Shown here: positions 26,701 to 36,359 of the stretch, in pieces
Layout of the letters: the number at the start of each line of letters is the position of its first letter
Numbering within the stretch: position 1 is the first letter of the stretch
Origin: an uncultured Anaerolineae bacterium
GTDB lineage: Bacteria > Chloroflexota > Anaerolineae > J036 > Brachytrichaceae
Assembly (NCBI GenBank): GCA_938028725.1
Contig: CALIMH010000009.1
Location: forward strand, 1 to 62,528
Direction: 5' to 3'
Length of the DNA: 62,528 nt
Translations under genes and position numbers: made by a program
The notes under the pieces: generated by a model
Database searches by the model: none
Seen by the model: the letters and a program-made list of their open reading frames with translations, nothing else
What the model was told of the DNA's origin: nothing

Positions 26701-26826
26701 CAGACTGTGGTGAGCGCCGGCAACGTGATCACCCTTTGGTTGCCTGAGCCGATCACCCAGGACGTAGCGCTCCAACTGGAACGCCTCTGGGAGCACCGCC
26801 TGTGGTTGCCTCTCCTGCGTCACTGA
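23798..26826 (+). pseudogene. Secreted multidomain glycosidase split by a frameshift
   Basis: Two frames together make one protein of about 1,008 residues. Frame 1 (23798-24781) has a signal peptide, an N-terminal beta domain like DUF5060 (FELTFRITG...FPYDPDPPTG) and the start of a TIM barrel (GHGAGFSGRRF, NFLRIWMSGSG). Frame 2 takes over at about 24757 and runs to 26826. It has the rest of the barrel, with WELLNEGDPF as the likely catalytic acid, two galactose-binding-like insertions and a beta C-terminus. The shift falls in a (GC)6 tract; losing one GC unit would restore the frame. It could be a real mutation, a slippage switch or a sequencing error. The promoter side has AAGGA six bases before the ATG. 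Confidence 0.8.
24755..24770. repeat. GC dinucleotide tract at the glycosidase frameshift
   Basis: GTGCGCGCGCGCGCAC: six GC units inside a 16-base perfect palindrome. Frame 1 ends nine bases after it, and frame 2 is open on both sides. One unit fewer would fuse the two frames. Confidence 0.85.
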
Positions 26827-26920
26827 GCGCGCTGACCCCACGCTTGCCTCTGACGCCAGCGCTCAACTCTTAGGCGAGCTGCGAGAGCAAAAAGATGGCA
26901 GGCGTAGAATTGCAAACGCC

Positions 26921-29266
26921 GTGTTCGTCTGGCGACACTTGGAAACAATTGAGCTGCACAAGGTGCTGGAACGCTTGGCTAAGCATTGCGCCTTTTCTGC
27001 TAGCGTCGCGCTCGCCCGCCAGCTTTCACCCTCCGCCGACTTGGCGGAGGTGAACGCCCGACTGGAAGAGACCCGTCAGGCACGCCTGGCACTGGAGCGT
27101 TATAGCCAGCTCGGCGTTGGTGGCACCAAAGATGTGCGCGATGCAGTGCGGATGGCTATGCGCGGTGCACGGCTAGAGCCTGCTGTCCTGTTGGATATCT
27201 GCGACACACTCGCCAGCGGACGCACCCTCCAGCGCCATATCCTGCGGCTTGGGACAGGATTTGAGCGGTTGGCCGCGATCGCTCAACAGATCAGCCCTTG
27301 TGCATCGCTGCAAGATGCGATCACTGCTGCAATTGACGACCGCGCCGAAGTGCGCGACACAGCCTCTGCACGTCTGCAAGAGCTGCGCGCTCAAGTGCGC
27401 GCAGCGCGTGAGCGGCTGATCGGCCGCCTGCAGCGCATCATCCAGACCCATCCCACTTGGTTGCAAGAGCCGATCATCACCCAACGAAACGGGCGCTGCG
27501 TCCTGCCCGTGAAAGCTGACTTCAAAGGACGCCTGCCTGGCATTGTTCACGATCAAAGTGCCAGTGGCCTCACCCTCTTCATTGAGCCATTGGTGACAGT
27601 GGAGCTGAACAACCAGGTGCGCGAGTTGGAGCTGGCCGAATCTCAGGAGGTCAACCGCATCCTCAGCGCGCTCTCCGCCGAAGTGGGCGTGCACGGCGAG
27701 GCGATCATCCGCACCGTGGAGGCGCTGGCGCGGCTTGATCTGGCGCTGGCGTGTGCCCGCTACGCCGATGAGCTGCGCGCCGCTGAGCCGCGCGTGGTGG
27801 AGAGCGGCAACGTGCGCCTCACTCAGGCGCGCCATCCACTGATTGACCCGCAGCGCGTTGTGCCAATTGACGTGCATCCCCAGCCCGACCAGCGCGTGTT
27901 GGTGATCACCGGCCCCAACACTGGCGGCAAGACGGTGGCGTTGAAGACGATCGGCTTGTTTGCAGCGATGGCGCAGTGTGGCCTGCATGTGCCGGCACAG
28001 GAGGCGACGTTGCCCCTTTTCCACGCCATCTTCGCCGACATCGGCGACGAGCAATCCATCGAGCAGAGCCTCTCCACTTTCAGCGCGCACTTAACCAACA
28101 TCGTGTCCTTCTTGCCGGCAGTGGACGCGCATACGCTAGTGTTGTTAGACGAGCTCGCTGCCGGCACCGACCCGCTTGAAGGCTCGGCCCTCGCGCGGGC
28201 GCTGTTGGAGCATCTGCTGGCGCGCGGCGCTTTCTGTGTGGTGGCCACCCACTTCCCTGAGCTGAAGACCTGGGCCGCGCTCACACCCGGCGCAGCCAAC
28301 GCCAGCGTCGCGTTCGACTACAACACGCTTCAGCCACTGTATCAGCTCAGCATCGGCCTGCCCGGCAAGTCCAACGCGCTGCTGGTCGCCAGCCGGCTCG
28401 GTGTGCCGGAGGATGTCGTGGCGCGCGCCCGCAGCTACTTGGGCGACAGCGTGCTGCGTGTGGAGGACCTGCTCGCAGAGATCACCCAACTGCGCGCCCA
28501 AAGCGCGCAAGCACTCGCCGCAGCCCAACATGCCCAAGCTCAAGCTGAGCAGCACGCTGACCAACTGCGCCAGCGCCTGAACCAGATCGAGGAGGAGCGG
28601 CGCGCCATTCACGCCCAAGCCCGTGAAGCAGCGCAACGTGAGTTATCCGAGCTGCGCGCAGCTTTACGACAGCTTCGTAATCGGCTCACTGCGCTCGGCG
28701 CCTCGCTGGACGAGGCGCGGCAGCTTGAGCAGGCGCTGGACGCGCTGGAGCACCAGCTTGCCTCGCCAAGCCGTGCTGTTGCTGCTGCGCCGGTCGTACC
28801 CAGCCGCTCTCGCGTGTTGCGCGTTGGCGATGTGGTGCGCGTGAAGTCGCTGGCCGCTAGCGCCGAAGTGGTGAGCATCAGCGGCCAAGAGGCTGATGTG
28901 AGGGTGGGGCAAATGCGCGTGCGCGTGCGCCTGGATGACCTGGAGCACGTCCCAGGTCTGGCCCACTCCCTCGCAAACGATGAACGTGCGATCACCTTGC
29001 GGATCGATCACCGCGTGCCTAGCATGGAGCTGGACCTGCGTGGGTTGACCACAGACGAAGGTGTGGCGCGGGTGGAGGCTTATCTCGACCGTGCAGCGCG
29101 GGCGGGCTTGCCCTTCGCGCGCTTGATCCACGGCAAGGGCACCGGCGCGCTGCGCCGCGCGATCCGCGAAGCCATCCGCAATCACCCCAGCGTCGTTTCG
29201 TTCGAGACCGGCAGCGAGGGAGAGGGTGGCGATGGCGTCACCATTGTCCAATTGCGCCAGTCATGA
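26921..29266 (+). CDS. mutS2: MutS2 endonuclease / ribosome-rescue ATPase
   Basis: A 781-residue MutS2. It has core and clamp helices, an ABC ATPase with Walker A GPNTGGKT at 331-338 and Walker B LVLLDELAAGTDP, a long coiled coil (about 515-630) and a C-terminal Smr domain (LDLRG, HGKGTGALRRAI). Members suppress recombination or split collided ribosomes through Smr. It lacks the mismatch-reading domain of MutS1. The start is a GTG; the nearby upstream ATG is in another frame. The stop overlaps murI by ATGA. Confidence 0.95.
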   Translation: MFVWRHLETIELHKVLERLAKHCAFSASVALARQLSPSADLAEVNARLEETRQARLALERYSQLGVGGTKDVRDAVRMAMRGARLEPAVLLDICDTLASGRTLQRHILRLGTGFERLAAIAQQISPCASLQDAITAAIDDRAEVRDTASARLQELRAQVRAARERLIGRLQRIIQTHPTWLQEPIITQRNGRCVLPVKADFKGRLPGIVHDQSASGLTLFIEPLVTVELNNQVRELELAESQEVNRILSALSAEVGVHGEAIIRTVEALARLDLALACARYADELRAAEPRVVESGNVRLTQARHPLIDPQRVVPIDVHPQPDQRVLVITGPNTGGKTVALKTIGLFAAMAQCGLHVPAQEATLPLFHAIFADIGDEQSIEQSLSTFSAHLTNIVSFLPAVDAHTLVLLDELAAGTDPLEGSALARALLEHLLARGAFCVVATHFPELKTWAALTPGAANASVAFDYNTLQPLYQLSIGLPGKSNALLVASRLGVPEDVVARARSYLGDSVLRVEDLLAEITQLRAQSAQALAAAQHAQAQAEQHADQLRQRLNQIEEERRAIHAQAREAAQRELSELRAALRQLRNRLTALGASLDEARQLEQALDALEHQLASPSRAVAAAPVVPSRSRVLRVGDVVRVKSLAASAEVVSISGQEADVRVGQMRVRVRLDDLEHVPGLAHSLANDERAITLRIDHRVPSMELDLRGLTTDEGVARVEAYLDRAARAGLPFARLIHGKGTGALRRAIREAIRNHPSVVSFETGSEGEGGDGVTIVQLRQS

Positions 29267-30042
29267 TTGGCGTCTTCGATTCTGGGCTTGGTGGTTTGTC
29301 CATTTGGCGCGAGCTGGAAGTGCTGCTCCCCAACGCCCCGATAGTGTATTTGGCCGATCAAGCACATCTCCCCTACGGCGAGCGCCCTGTGGAAGAGGTG
29401 CAGCAACTCGCCCTCCGCTGCACGCGATGGTTGATTGAGCGCGGATGTACCACAGTCGTTGTTGCATGCAACACGGCCTCCGCTAACGCGCTGGAGCTGC
29501 TGCGCCAAACCTTTCCGAACACGCCGTTTGTTGGCGTTGAGCCAGCCATCAAGCCGGCCGCCCAACGCACACGCAGCGGCGTAGTGGGTGTGTTGGCCAC
29601 CACCGCCACCTTGCGTAGCGCGCGCTTTCAGCGGTTGGTGGCGCAATGGTCGAAAGGGGCACAAGTGCTCACCCAGCCCTGTCCTACATGGGTGCAGCTC
29701 GTGGAAGAAGGTTTGCGCGATCCCCGCTTGGGCGATCATGTGCAGCGCTGCTTGATGCCGTTAGTGGAGCGCAACGCAGACACGTTCGTGATTGCTTGCA
29801 CGCACTTCTCCTTTCTCGCATCTTGGATCCATGAGGCGCTGACGGCCCTGGCACCAGGGCGAGACTGCGCGGTGATTGACCCGGCGCTCGCCGTGGCGCG
29901 CCAGGTGGTGCGGGTTCACGCGCCACCTGCTGTCTCGGAGCGATTGCGGCAATTCTGGACCACCGGCGATCCTGTTGCGCTCTCTCGAACGGCGTCATTC
30001 CTGCTAGGGCGGCCCATCAAAGCCTATCACGCCGCACTCTGA
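29263..30042 (+). CDS. murI: Glutamate racemase
   Basis: A 259-residue enzyme that makes D-glutamate for peptidoglycan. Family marks are FDSGLGGLS at the start, the first catalytic Cys in VACNTASANAL and the second in IACTHFSFL. The length is usual. It starts by ATGA overlap with mutS2 and is followed 36 bases later by lon. Confidence 0.96.
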   Translation: MIGVFDSGLGGLSIWRELEVLLPNAPIVYLADQAHLPYGERPVEEVQQLALRCTRWLIERGCTTVVVACNTASANALELLRQTFPNTPFVGVEPAIKPAAQRTRSGVVGVLATTATLRSARFQRLVAQWSKGAQVLTQPCPTWVQLVEEGLRDPRLGDHVQRCLMPLVERNADTFVIACTHFSFLASWIHEALTALAPGRDCAVIDPALAVARQVVRVHAPPAVSERLRQFWTTGDPVALSRTASFLLGRPIKAYHAAL

Positions 30043-30078
30043 TCTCCAGCCCGTCCGCTTTGTGGTAGCCTGGACTGG

Positions 30079-32637
30079 ATGCAAACAGGTGGTGACTCAA
30101 ATCAGGAAGCCCAGGTGCTGGAGCAGCCCGTAGCCCCTGCACCCAACGCAGTGGACAACACCGAAGCGGAGGACACTCATGCCAACCGCTACCCAGAGGT
30201 AGTGGCCATCCTTCCGCTGCGCAACGTGATGATCTACCCCTTGGCAGCGTTGCCACTGCGGGTCTCGCAGCCGCGCGCCGTGCGCTTGATCGAAGATGCG
30301 CTGGTGCGCAAGTCAGTCATCGGCGCAGTGGCAAGCAAGCGTGGGGATATTGAAGACCCAAGCATCGAAGATATCTACAAAGTGGGCACGCTGGCCACCA
30401 TTGTGCGGCAGTTCAAATCGTCGGATGGTGTGCTCAACCTGCTCGTGCAAGGCCTTGAGCGATTCCGCATCGTTGAAGTGGTCAGCGACGATCCCTACAT
30501 CACTGCGCGCATCGAGGTGCTGCCCGAAAGCTGGGAGCCTAACTCAGAGATCGAGGCGCTACAGCGCAACGTGAGCAAGGCGTTTGCCGAGATAGCCGAG
30601 CTGCGCACCGATATGCCTGAGGAGCTGGCCCAGATGATCCAGAGCATCCAGGAGCCGCGCCAGCTCACTTACACGCTTGCCACCTACCTGCGCACCGACA
30701 TGGAGCAGGCCCAGCAATTGCTGGAGCTGGAAGGGCTGGCCGCCAAAATGCGGTTGCTGCTGCGGCTGCTTAGCCATGAGTTGGAGGTGTTGCAGCTCGG
30801 TAAAAAGATTCAAACTGAGGCGCAGAGCGCACTGGAGAAAGCACAGCGGGAGTATTTCCTGCGTGAGCAGCTCAAAGCGATCCAGCGCGAGCTGGGCGAG
30901 GCAGACGAGCATCAGATCGAGATCAATGCTTTCCGCGAGAAGATCGCAGCCAGCGGCATGAACGAAGAGGCGCGCAGAGAGGCCGAGCGCGAGCTTGACC
31001 GCCTGGCCCGCTTGCCTACTCAGGCGGCCGAGTACGGTGTTATCCGCACCTACTTGGATTGGATGGTGTCGCTGCCTTGGCAAAAGACCACTCAGGATAA
31101 CCTCGACATTGCTCATGCCCGTCGCGTGCTCGATGAGGACCATCACGGCCTCTCAGACGTTAAGGAGCGCATCTTGGAGTTTCTCGCCGTGCGCAAGCGC
31201 AAGCAAGAGCTGGCCGAAGCATCAGCCGCGGCAGAGGCCAAAGCGAATGCATCACAGGCCCAACCATCCGCTGACCACATCCGCCGTGAGCGTGAGGGCG
31301 TGATCTTGTGCTTTGTCGGTCCGCCTGGGGTGGGCAAAACTTCGCTCGGCGCCAGCATCGCCCGTGCTATGGGCCGCAAGTTCATCCGCATGAGCGTTGG
31401 TGGCGTGCGCGACGAGGCGGAGATTCGTGGCTTCCGTCGCACATACATTGGCGCAATGCCGGGCCGCATCATCCAGAGCATCCGCCGCGCCGAAAGCCGC
31501 AACCCCGTCTTCATGCTGGATGAGGTGGATAAGCTCGGTGCAGATTATCGGGGCGATCCGGCCAGCGCGCTGCTGGAAGTGCTCGACCCTGAGCAAAACC
31601 GCGAGTTCCGCGATCATTACCTGGATGTGCCGTTCGACCTCTCGCAAACCATTTTCATCTGCACAGCCAACACGCTGGAAGACATCCCCTTGCCACTGCG
31701 TGACCGCATGGAGATTCTTCGACTAAGCGGTTACACTGAGCAAGAGAAGCTGGCCATCGCTCAAGGTTATCTCGTGCCCCGACAATTGCGCGAAAGCGGC
31801 TTGCAACCGGGCGAAGTCACGTTCTCGGACGAGGCGCTAATCGCGCTGATGCGGCAATACACCCGCGAGGCTGGCGTGCGCAACCTGGAGCGCGAGATCG
31901 GCAGCATTTGCCGCAAGTTGGTGGCGCGTGCCCAGGAGGGCAAAGAACAGTTGCCGTTCCACGTCCTGCCCGAACACCTACAGGAGCTGCGCGGCAAACC
32001 GCGATACTACAACGAGGTGGTCGAGCGCACAGAGACGCCCGGCGTCGCCACTGGCATGGCCTGGACGCCCTTCGGCGGCGAGCTGATGTTTGTGGAGGCG
32101 ACGCGCATGCCAGGCTCGAAAGGCTTTTTGCTCACCGGCCAACTGGGCGAAGTCATGCGCGAGAGCGCCCAAGCCGCGCTTTCCTACGTGCGCAGCCACG
32201 CTGAGGCGCTACGCATCCCCGCGCGCGTGTTTGAGAAAAGCGATATCCATTTGCACGTCCCTGCTGGCGCGCAGCCCAAGGATGGGCCGTCTGCGGGGAT
32301 CACCATGGTGACAGCGCTCGCATCGCTGTTGACTGGCCGCAAGGTGCGGCCGGATGTGGCCATGACCGGCGAGATCACCTTGCGCGGGCTGGTGTTGCCG
32401 GTGGGTGGGATCAAGGAGAAGGTGCTGGCAGCTCATCGCGCCGGCTTGCGCACTATCATCATCCCCCGCCGCAACGAACCAGATCTGGACGAGCTACCGG
32501 AGGAGGTGCGAAAGTCATTGCACTTTGTGCTGGTGGATCGGGTGGAGCAGGTGCTGGATGAGGCACTGTTGCCACTTGGCCGCGTCAAAGTGCGCAGCCA
32601 CAACGGCAGAAAGCCTATTGTGCGTCCCTCGAAATGA
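30079..32637 (+). CDS. lon: ATP-dependent Lon protease
   Basis: An 852-residue LonA. The N-terminal substrate domain ([16 protein letters not shown]) and coiled coil precede an AAA+ module with Walker A GPPGVGKT near residue 413. The C-terminal protease has the Ser738-Lys781 dyad ([10 protein letters not shown] and [11 protein letters not shown]). It degrades misfolded and regulatory proteins in the cytoplasm. About 33 extra acidic residues precede the first Lon strand. An Ala-rich insert before the Walker region ([13 protein letters not shown]) lengthens the linker. Confidence 0.97.
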   Translation: MQTGGDSNQEAQVLEQPVAPAPNAVDNTEAEDTHANRYPEVVAILPLRNVMIYPLAALPLRVSQPRAVRLIEDALVRKSVIGAVASKRGDIEDPSIEDIYKVGTLATIVRQFKSSDGVLNLLVQGLERFRIVEVVSDDPYITARIEVLPESWEPNSEIEALQRNVSKAFAEIAELRTDMPEELAQMIQSIQEPRQLTYTLATYLRTDMEQAQQLLELEGLAAKMRLLLRLLSHELEVLQLGKKIQTEAQSALEKAQREYFLREQLKAIQRELGEADEHQIEINAFREKIAASGMNEEARREAERELDRLARLPTQAAEYGVIRTYLDWMVSLPWQKTTQDNLDIAHARRVLDEDHHGLSDVKERILEFLAVRKRKQELAEASAAAEAKANASQAQPSADHIRREREGVILCFVGPPGVGKTSLGASIARAMGRKFIRMSVGGVRDEAEIRGFRRTYIGAMPGRIIQSIRRAESRNPVFMLDEVDKLGADYRGDPASALLEVLDPEQNREFRDHYLDVPFDLSQTIFICTANTLEDIPLPLRDRMEILRLSGYTEQEKLAIAQGYLVPRQLRESGLQPGEVTFSDEALIALMRQYTREAGVRNLEREIGSICRKLVARAQEGKEQLPFHVLPEHLQELRGKPRYYNEVVERTETPGVATGMAWTPFGGELMFVEATRMPGSKGFLLTGQLGEVMRESAQAALSYVRSHAEALRIPARVFEKSDIHLHVPAGAQPKDGPSAGITMVTALASLLTGRKVRPDVAMTGEITLRGLVLPVGGIKEKVLAAHRAGLRTIIIPRRNEPDLDELPEEVRKSLHFVLVDRVEQVLDEALLPLGRVKVRSHNGRKPIVRPSK

Positions 32638-32652
32638 GGCCAACTGTAAAAA

Positions 32653-32686
32653 CAGAGTGAGCTATGCTGAGACATCGCTCACTCTG
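32653..32686 (-). terminator. Intrinsic terminator of tRNA-Gln, facing lon
   Basis: Ten-base-pair perfect stem CAGAGTGAGC/GCTCACTCTG with a 14-base loop. On the minus strand it is followed at once by TTTTTACAG, so it ends the tRNA-Gln transcript ten bases after the tRNA. It lies 15 bases past the lon stop and may also slow lon transcription. Confidence 0.8.
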
Positions 32687-32695
32687 CGCTCGTCA

Positions 32696-32767
32696 CTGGG
32701 GCGGCAGGATTCGAACCTACGAATGGCGGATCCAAAGTCCGCTGCCTTACCACTTGGCTACGCCCCA
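32696..32767 (-). tRNA. tRNA-Gln (anticodon TTG)
   Basis: A 72-base cloverleaf. The acceptor stem TGGGGCG pairs with CGCCCCA (the U1-A72 pair usual for tRNA-Gln). The anticodon stem GCGGA/TCCGC encloses CTTTGGA, giving TTG. The T-arm is GTAGG-TTCGAAT-CCTGC. The discriminator is G73. A TAGAAT box lies about 20 bases upstream (32793-32788). Confidence 0.97.
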
Positions 32768-32997
32768 ACACCGACTGGTCAAGTCGCATTCTACCAGAAG
32801 GCTGGGCGGTGGGCCAGTCTGGATTGGCTGCTGTGAATCCACGCGCCGCCCCTAGCCCCAACGATAGATAGGTGAGGGCTGTGTGAGTGTGGAGGATCCT
32901 CGCTCGCGACTACAATAATCGAAAGGTGCTATCCTGCGCGAGAGAACAGTGTCCACCAGGATGGCGAGTTGTGCACGTGGATAAGGAGACAAAACCG

Positions 32998-33699
32998 ATG
33001 AACCTGCTGGATAAGCTGATGGCGGTGGACGTGGATGCAATCCCGCACGATAAGATCAGCTATGACCCGCAGCCAGTGCGTTTGTTCAAGTCGGACGTGC
33101 TGGAGTTCTTCACGCATGTCACGCCGCAGGCCGTGTTAGCGGTTTGGCTGCCGGTGGTGGTGGTGTTTCTCGCGATCGGAGTGTTGCAGTGGCCGGCTAC
33201 GGTGTCGCCGGTGTGGTTTGGCGCGGCGTTTGTGTTTGGCGCAGCGCTGTTGTGGACCTTCTTGGAGTATGTCTTGCACCGCTTTCTCTTTCACTACACC
33301 CCCCGCAACCGCACCGAGTGGCAGATCATCTTCTTGTTTCACGGCGTGCATCACTACCAGCCGCATGTGAAGACTCGCCTCGTGATGCCCCCGGCTGTGA
33401 GCGTGCCGATAGCGCTGCTGTTTTACTTGCTCTTCTGGATTGTGCTAGACATGCTGCTTGGCGCGCCCCACTTGATCGCGCCGATGTTCGCCGGCACCGT
33501 CTCCGGCTACATCGCTTATGACATGATTCACTACGCCACGCACCACTTGCCGGTCAAAGGGCCGCTGATGAAGTTCCTCAAGCGGCATCATATGGAGCAT
33601 CACTTCAAGACACCGGACGCGCGCTTTGGCGTCAGCACCAGCTTCTGGGACCAGGTTTTCCACACGTTGCCGGCCGACCCACAGCAACATCAACGCTGA
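32998..33699 (+). CDS. Fatty-acid 2-hydroxylase-like membrane di-iron enzyme
   Basis: A 233-residue integral membrane protein with about four spans and the eight-histidine pattern of the fatty acid hydroxylase superfamily: HRFLFH, HGVHH, then HYATHH and RHHMEHH. The segment HGVHHYQPH...RLVMPP closely follows the FA2H/Scs7 type that adds a 2-hydroxyl to long acyl chains. Carotenoid or sterol action is less likely, though the family name overlaps. The start was set at the ATG at 32998 with AAGGAG nine bases upstream. A TACAAT box near 32913 may be its -10. A 38-residue membrane peptide gene follows after three bases. Confidence 0.82.
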   Translation: MNLLDKLMAVDVDAIPHDKISYDPQPVRLFKSDVLEFFTHVTPQAVLAVWLPVVVVFLAIGVLQWPATVSPVWFGAAFVFGAALLWTFLEYVLHRFLFHYTPRNRTEWQIIFLFHGVHHYQPHVKTRLVMPPAVSVPIALLFYLLFWIVLDMLLGAPHLIAPMFAGTVSGYIAYDMIHYATHHLPVKGPLMKFLKRHHMEHHFKTPDARFGVSTSFWDQVFHTLPADPQQHQR

Positions 33700-33702
33700 G
33701 AC

Positions 33703-33819
33703 GTGCAGCGTATCTTCTCCCGTGAGAACCTGATCGCGCTGCTGTTGGCGCTGCTCGCGTTGGCGCTGATGATCACCACTGCTGATTCCACACCACAGTG
33801 GATCTATCAAGGCTTTTGA
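33703..33819 (+). CDS. 38-residue single-span membrane peptide
   Basis: A GTG-started frame three bases after the stop of the hydroxylase gene. The product begins MQRIFSREN, has one hydrophobic helix rich in Leu and Ala (LIALLLALLALALMI) and ends TPQWIYQGF. The basic start and polar aromatic tail suggest N-in, C-out insertion. It has no Shine-Dalgarno of its own, so it would depend on re-initiation after the hydroxylase. The composition is far from random and fits a small partner protein. I do not recognise the family. Confidence 0.5.
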   Translation: MQRIFSRENLIALLLALLALALMITTADSTPQWIYQGF

Positions 33820-33960
33820 GCGCCGAGGCTGACCTCCGCCAATAGCCAAAACGTATTTCTCATGTAACCCGCTGTTGGTGAAAGAGCCAGCAGTGATGAC
33901 GCAGGGCAAGGGCGCGTACTCCAGGCCGTCCAGCGTTTGGTCCTCATGCTGGCACACCAA

Positions 33961-34506
33961 TCAACGGCACGTGATCACCCTCAGCCGTTGACCAGCGCGG
34001 ATCAAGCGTATATCCTCGATGCCGTTCAGCCGAGCAATGGATTGAATGCTGGCGCGGTAGCGCAGCGCAATGCGAAACAGATTCTCGCCCGGCTGGACAA
34101 CGTGCGTGACGCGCCTGCCACATGCAATCGCGCTGCTGCCTGTTGAACTGCGACCCGGCTGCGCTACCGGCTGGGGTTCTACTCCTGCTGGTGGCAATTC
34201 AATGCTGGCTGGAGGGGTAGTGGACACGAGAGGCTCTCGCGGCTGCGGCTCGACCTCCGGCAACGCGACGATTGGTGGTGCTGCCTCTGCTGTGGGTGAC
34301 GGGATGGGCATCTCAGCAAGTACCGGCTCTGGGGTCTGTGTTGGTGGCGGTGCCTGCACAAGCACTCTCTCCGTCGAAGTGGGCATGCCGGCACTCGCCG
34401 ACAGACGCACGTTGGATGCCAGCAACGCCATCAGCACTGAGCCTACGCCGACAACGACTGCCACGACGCCCAGGCTGATGAAGGCGTCTCTACCGATTCG
34501 GGTCAT
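33961..34506 (-). CDS. Membrane-anchored LysM protein
   Basis: A 181-residue protein. The N-terminal helix (about residues 10-33) is followed by a Pro/Thr/Glu-rich linker of about 80 residues and a C-terminal LysM (VVQPGENLFRIALRYRASIQSIARLNG). One Cys precedes the LysM and one ends it, a possible disulfide. It probably binds peptidoglycan. The start was taken at 34506 (AGGA four bases upstream) rather than six codons earlier. Confidence 0.78.
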   Translation of the reverse strand: MTRIGRDAFISLGVVAVVVGVGSVLMALLASNVRLSASAGMPTSTERVLVQAPPPTQTPEPVLAEMPIPSPTAEAAPPIVALPEVEPQPREPLVSTTPPASIELPPAGVEPQPVAQPGRSSTGSSAIACGRRVTHVVQPGENLFRIALRYRASIQSIARLNGIEDIRLIRAGQRLRVITCR

Positions 34507-34563
34507 GCTTCCTATAAGGTACACTACCAGAACAAAAATTGCAATCGCTCGGGAACTGACAGT

Positions 34564-35082
34564 ATGCGAAGAGCAGAATCACCCCGCCAGGAAGTGCTCA
34601 CGTGGACAGACGTGGAGGCATTGATTGACACGTTGCTGCCCCAGATCACCGGCACAATTGACCTGCTGGTGATGATCACGCGCGGAGGTATTGTCCCTGG
34701 CGGCATGATCGCGGAGGCGCTCAACATCAAACACATCCTCACCGCTGCGGTAGAGTTCCCATCGGTGGCAGCGCCCACCCTGTTGGCTTGGCCAACTTTC
34801 TTGCAGTTCCCGGACGAATCGCTCACGCGAGGGCGGCGCGTCCTAGTGATTGACGACGTATGGACACATGGACGGCATATCATGAGTGTACGTGGGCGAA
34901 TTGAGGCCAGCGGCGCTGCCGCAGTAGATACGGCTGTCTTGCACTACAAGCCCTCTGCTTCGCTCTTCCCCAATCACAAGCCCACTTACTACGCTGCGAT
35001 TACGGACGCCTACATTGTTTACCCATGGGAGATTGACCGGCGCCCGCGTCCCGCTGATCTGGTTCTGCCGAAGACGTTCTAG
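34564..35082 (+). CDS. Phosphoribosyltransferase
   Basis: A 172-residue type I PRTase. The PRPP loop reads RRVLVIDDVWTHGRHI, and the first loop MITRGGIVPGGMIAEAL fits purine or xanthine types. It transfers ribose-5-phosphate from PRPP to a base, probably a purine, in salvage. The substrate is uncertain. It is divergent from the LysM gene and nine bases before the zinc-ribbon gene. Confidence 0.85.
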   Translation: MRRAESPRQEVLTWTDVEALIDTLLPQITGTIDLLVMITRGGIVPGGMIAEALNIKHILTAAVEFPSVAAPTLLAWPTFLQFPDESLTRGRRVLVIDDVWTHGRHIMSVRGRIEASGAAAVDTAVLHYKPSASLFPNHKPTYYAAITDAYIVYPWEIDRRPRPADLVLPKTF

Positions 35083-35091
35083 GTTGAAGGT

Positions 35092-36255
35092 ATGGCATCG
35101 GGCGGCTTTCCGCTCAACACCTGTCCGCTCTGCCGGCAGTTGGCTTTGGATCAACGCGGCACGCTCTGGAAGTGTGAATTTTGCGGTTGCGAACTCGAGT
35201 TTGATCCCATCAGTCGGCGCGCGCGGCTCACGTATGTGCCGCCTGCATACGCAGCGGTCGGCGAAGCTGTGGGCTCAGATTGGCTCAGCCGCCGCGAGAT
35301 GTTCCGCCGGGCCGATGCTGCACCGCTAGCTGCTCCACCAACCGCAACCGGCCGAACCCTAGCGGTCCTCCTGATAGTTGCGGCCGTGCTGTTGACAGTT
35401 CTGATCTTGCTAACTGCCGTGGCAGCCGTGTTGTTGATCAGCCCCAACGTCTCGCGCACCCGCCGATTGATTGTGGCAGCCTATCAGCCGACTGTCACAC
35501 CGTCTGCGCTTGCGGTTGCTGCCCGTATGACACCTACCCCGACCCAGCCGGTTGCGACCACGGTGGAACAGTCGCCGCAACGGCTGTTACCAACTAGCGA
35601 CCTGTCATTGCCCACGCTGCCTGAACAGTTTCCGCCGGAGCAGTTGCTGCTTGCACCGTCGCCCACGCCTCCACTGGACGTCCTCCCCGTTCCCATTCAG
35701 CCACCGGGGCTTTCTCCACTCACTACACCAACACCCAGCGCGACCTTCACGCCGCTGCCGCCCACGTTTACGCCAATCCCCCCTAGTCCGACTGCAATCG
35801 TAGGCTCCCCAACGCCACTGCCCCCTGCGCCGACTCCCACCTCTGCCTCGCTAGCAGCAGGGGCGACGCCTACGCAGTTGCTGTTTGGCTCGGTGATCTT
35901 TCGTGGGAGCATCCAGGTATATGCTGTCAAGACGCAAGGCGATCCCTCGCTCAACGAGGCCGACGAATACATTGAAATTCGCAACACTGGCAACAGGCCG
36001 GTGCTGTTGGGAGGATGGGTGATGGGCATTTATCAACCTGCCGACGCGACGCGCGCTAGCCACGAATTTGTCTTTGACGGCGATTTTGTGATGGTGAGCG
36101 GGCAAGCGTGTCGTCTGTACACCAACCTGCCGTTTGGTCTGGAAAACTGTGGTCTGCGCGGCTTCGGCGCGAGCAGCGGCATCTTGCCCATCACCGGTGC
36201 CCGCGCCTCGCTGTTCGATGAGCAGGGCAATGAAATGTCGCGCTTGACTTGGTGA
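35092..36255 (+). CDS. Zinc-ribbon membrane protein with Pro/Thr linker and lamin-tail domain
   Basis: A 387-residue protein. A zinc ribbon (CPLCRQ...CEFCGCE, residues 11-34) lies before a strong membrane helix (about 88-117). A Pro/Thr-rich linker of about 130 residues follows, then a C-terminal beta sandwich of the lamin-tail type (DEYIEIRNTGNRPVLLGGWVM). The layout parallels the LysM zinc-ribbon protein at 11886-13097. It is probably a surface scaffold; the function is unknown. Confidence 0.75.
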   Translation: MASGGFPLNTCPLCRQLALDQRGTLWKCEFCGCELEFDPISRRARLTYVPPAYAAVGEAVGSDWLSRREMFRRADAAPLAAPPTATGRTLAVLLIVAAVLLTVLILLTAVAAVLLISPNVSRTRRLIVAAYQPTVTPSALAVAARMTPTPTQPVATTVEQSPQRLLPTSDLSLPTLPEQFPPEQLLLAPSPTPPLDVLPVPIQPPGLSPLTTPTPSATFTPLPPTFTPIPPSPTAIVGSPTPLPPAPTPTSASLAAGATPTQLLFGSVIFRGSIQVYAVKTQGDPSLNEADEYIEIRNTGNRPVLLGGWVMGIYQPADATRASHEFVFDGDFVMVSGQACRLYTNLPFGLENCGLRGFGASSGILPITGARASLFDEQGNEMSRLTW

Positions 36256-36285
36256 ACGTCGCGCCGTGTTGCACAGCACCAAGGC

Positions 36286-36314
36286 TTGATAGGTGCTACG
36301 AGATGTGCTAAAAT
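36286..36314 (+). promoter_or_regulatory. Sigma-70-type promoter of the subtilisin-like protease
   Basis: TTGATA (36286-36291), 17-base spacer, TAAAAT (36309-36314). It predicts a leader of about 39 bases. AAGGAG lies 16 bases before the start codon, farther than usual. Confidence 0.65.
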
Positions 36315-36359
36315 GTAGCAAACTTCATCTTTACAAAAAGGAGCAACGACCGCAATTCT

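Noticed and set aside
33820..33960. Minus-strand open frame after the LysM gene (product contains CVITAGSFTNSG)
   Set aside because: It starts at TTG right after a stop, has no Shine-Dalgarno and runs antisense into the membrane peptide and hydroxylase genes; probably chance.
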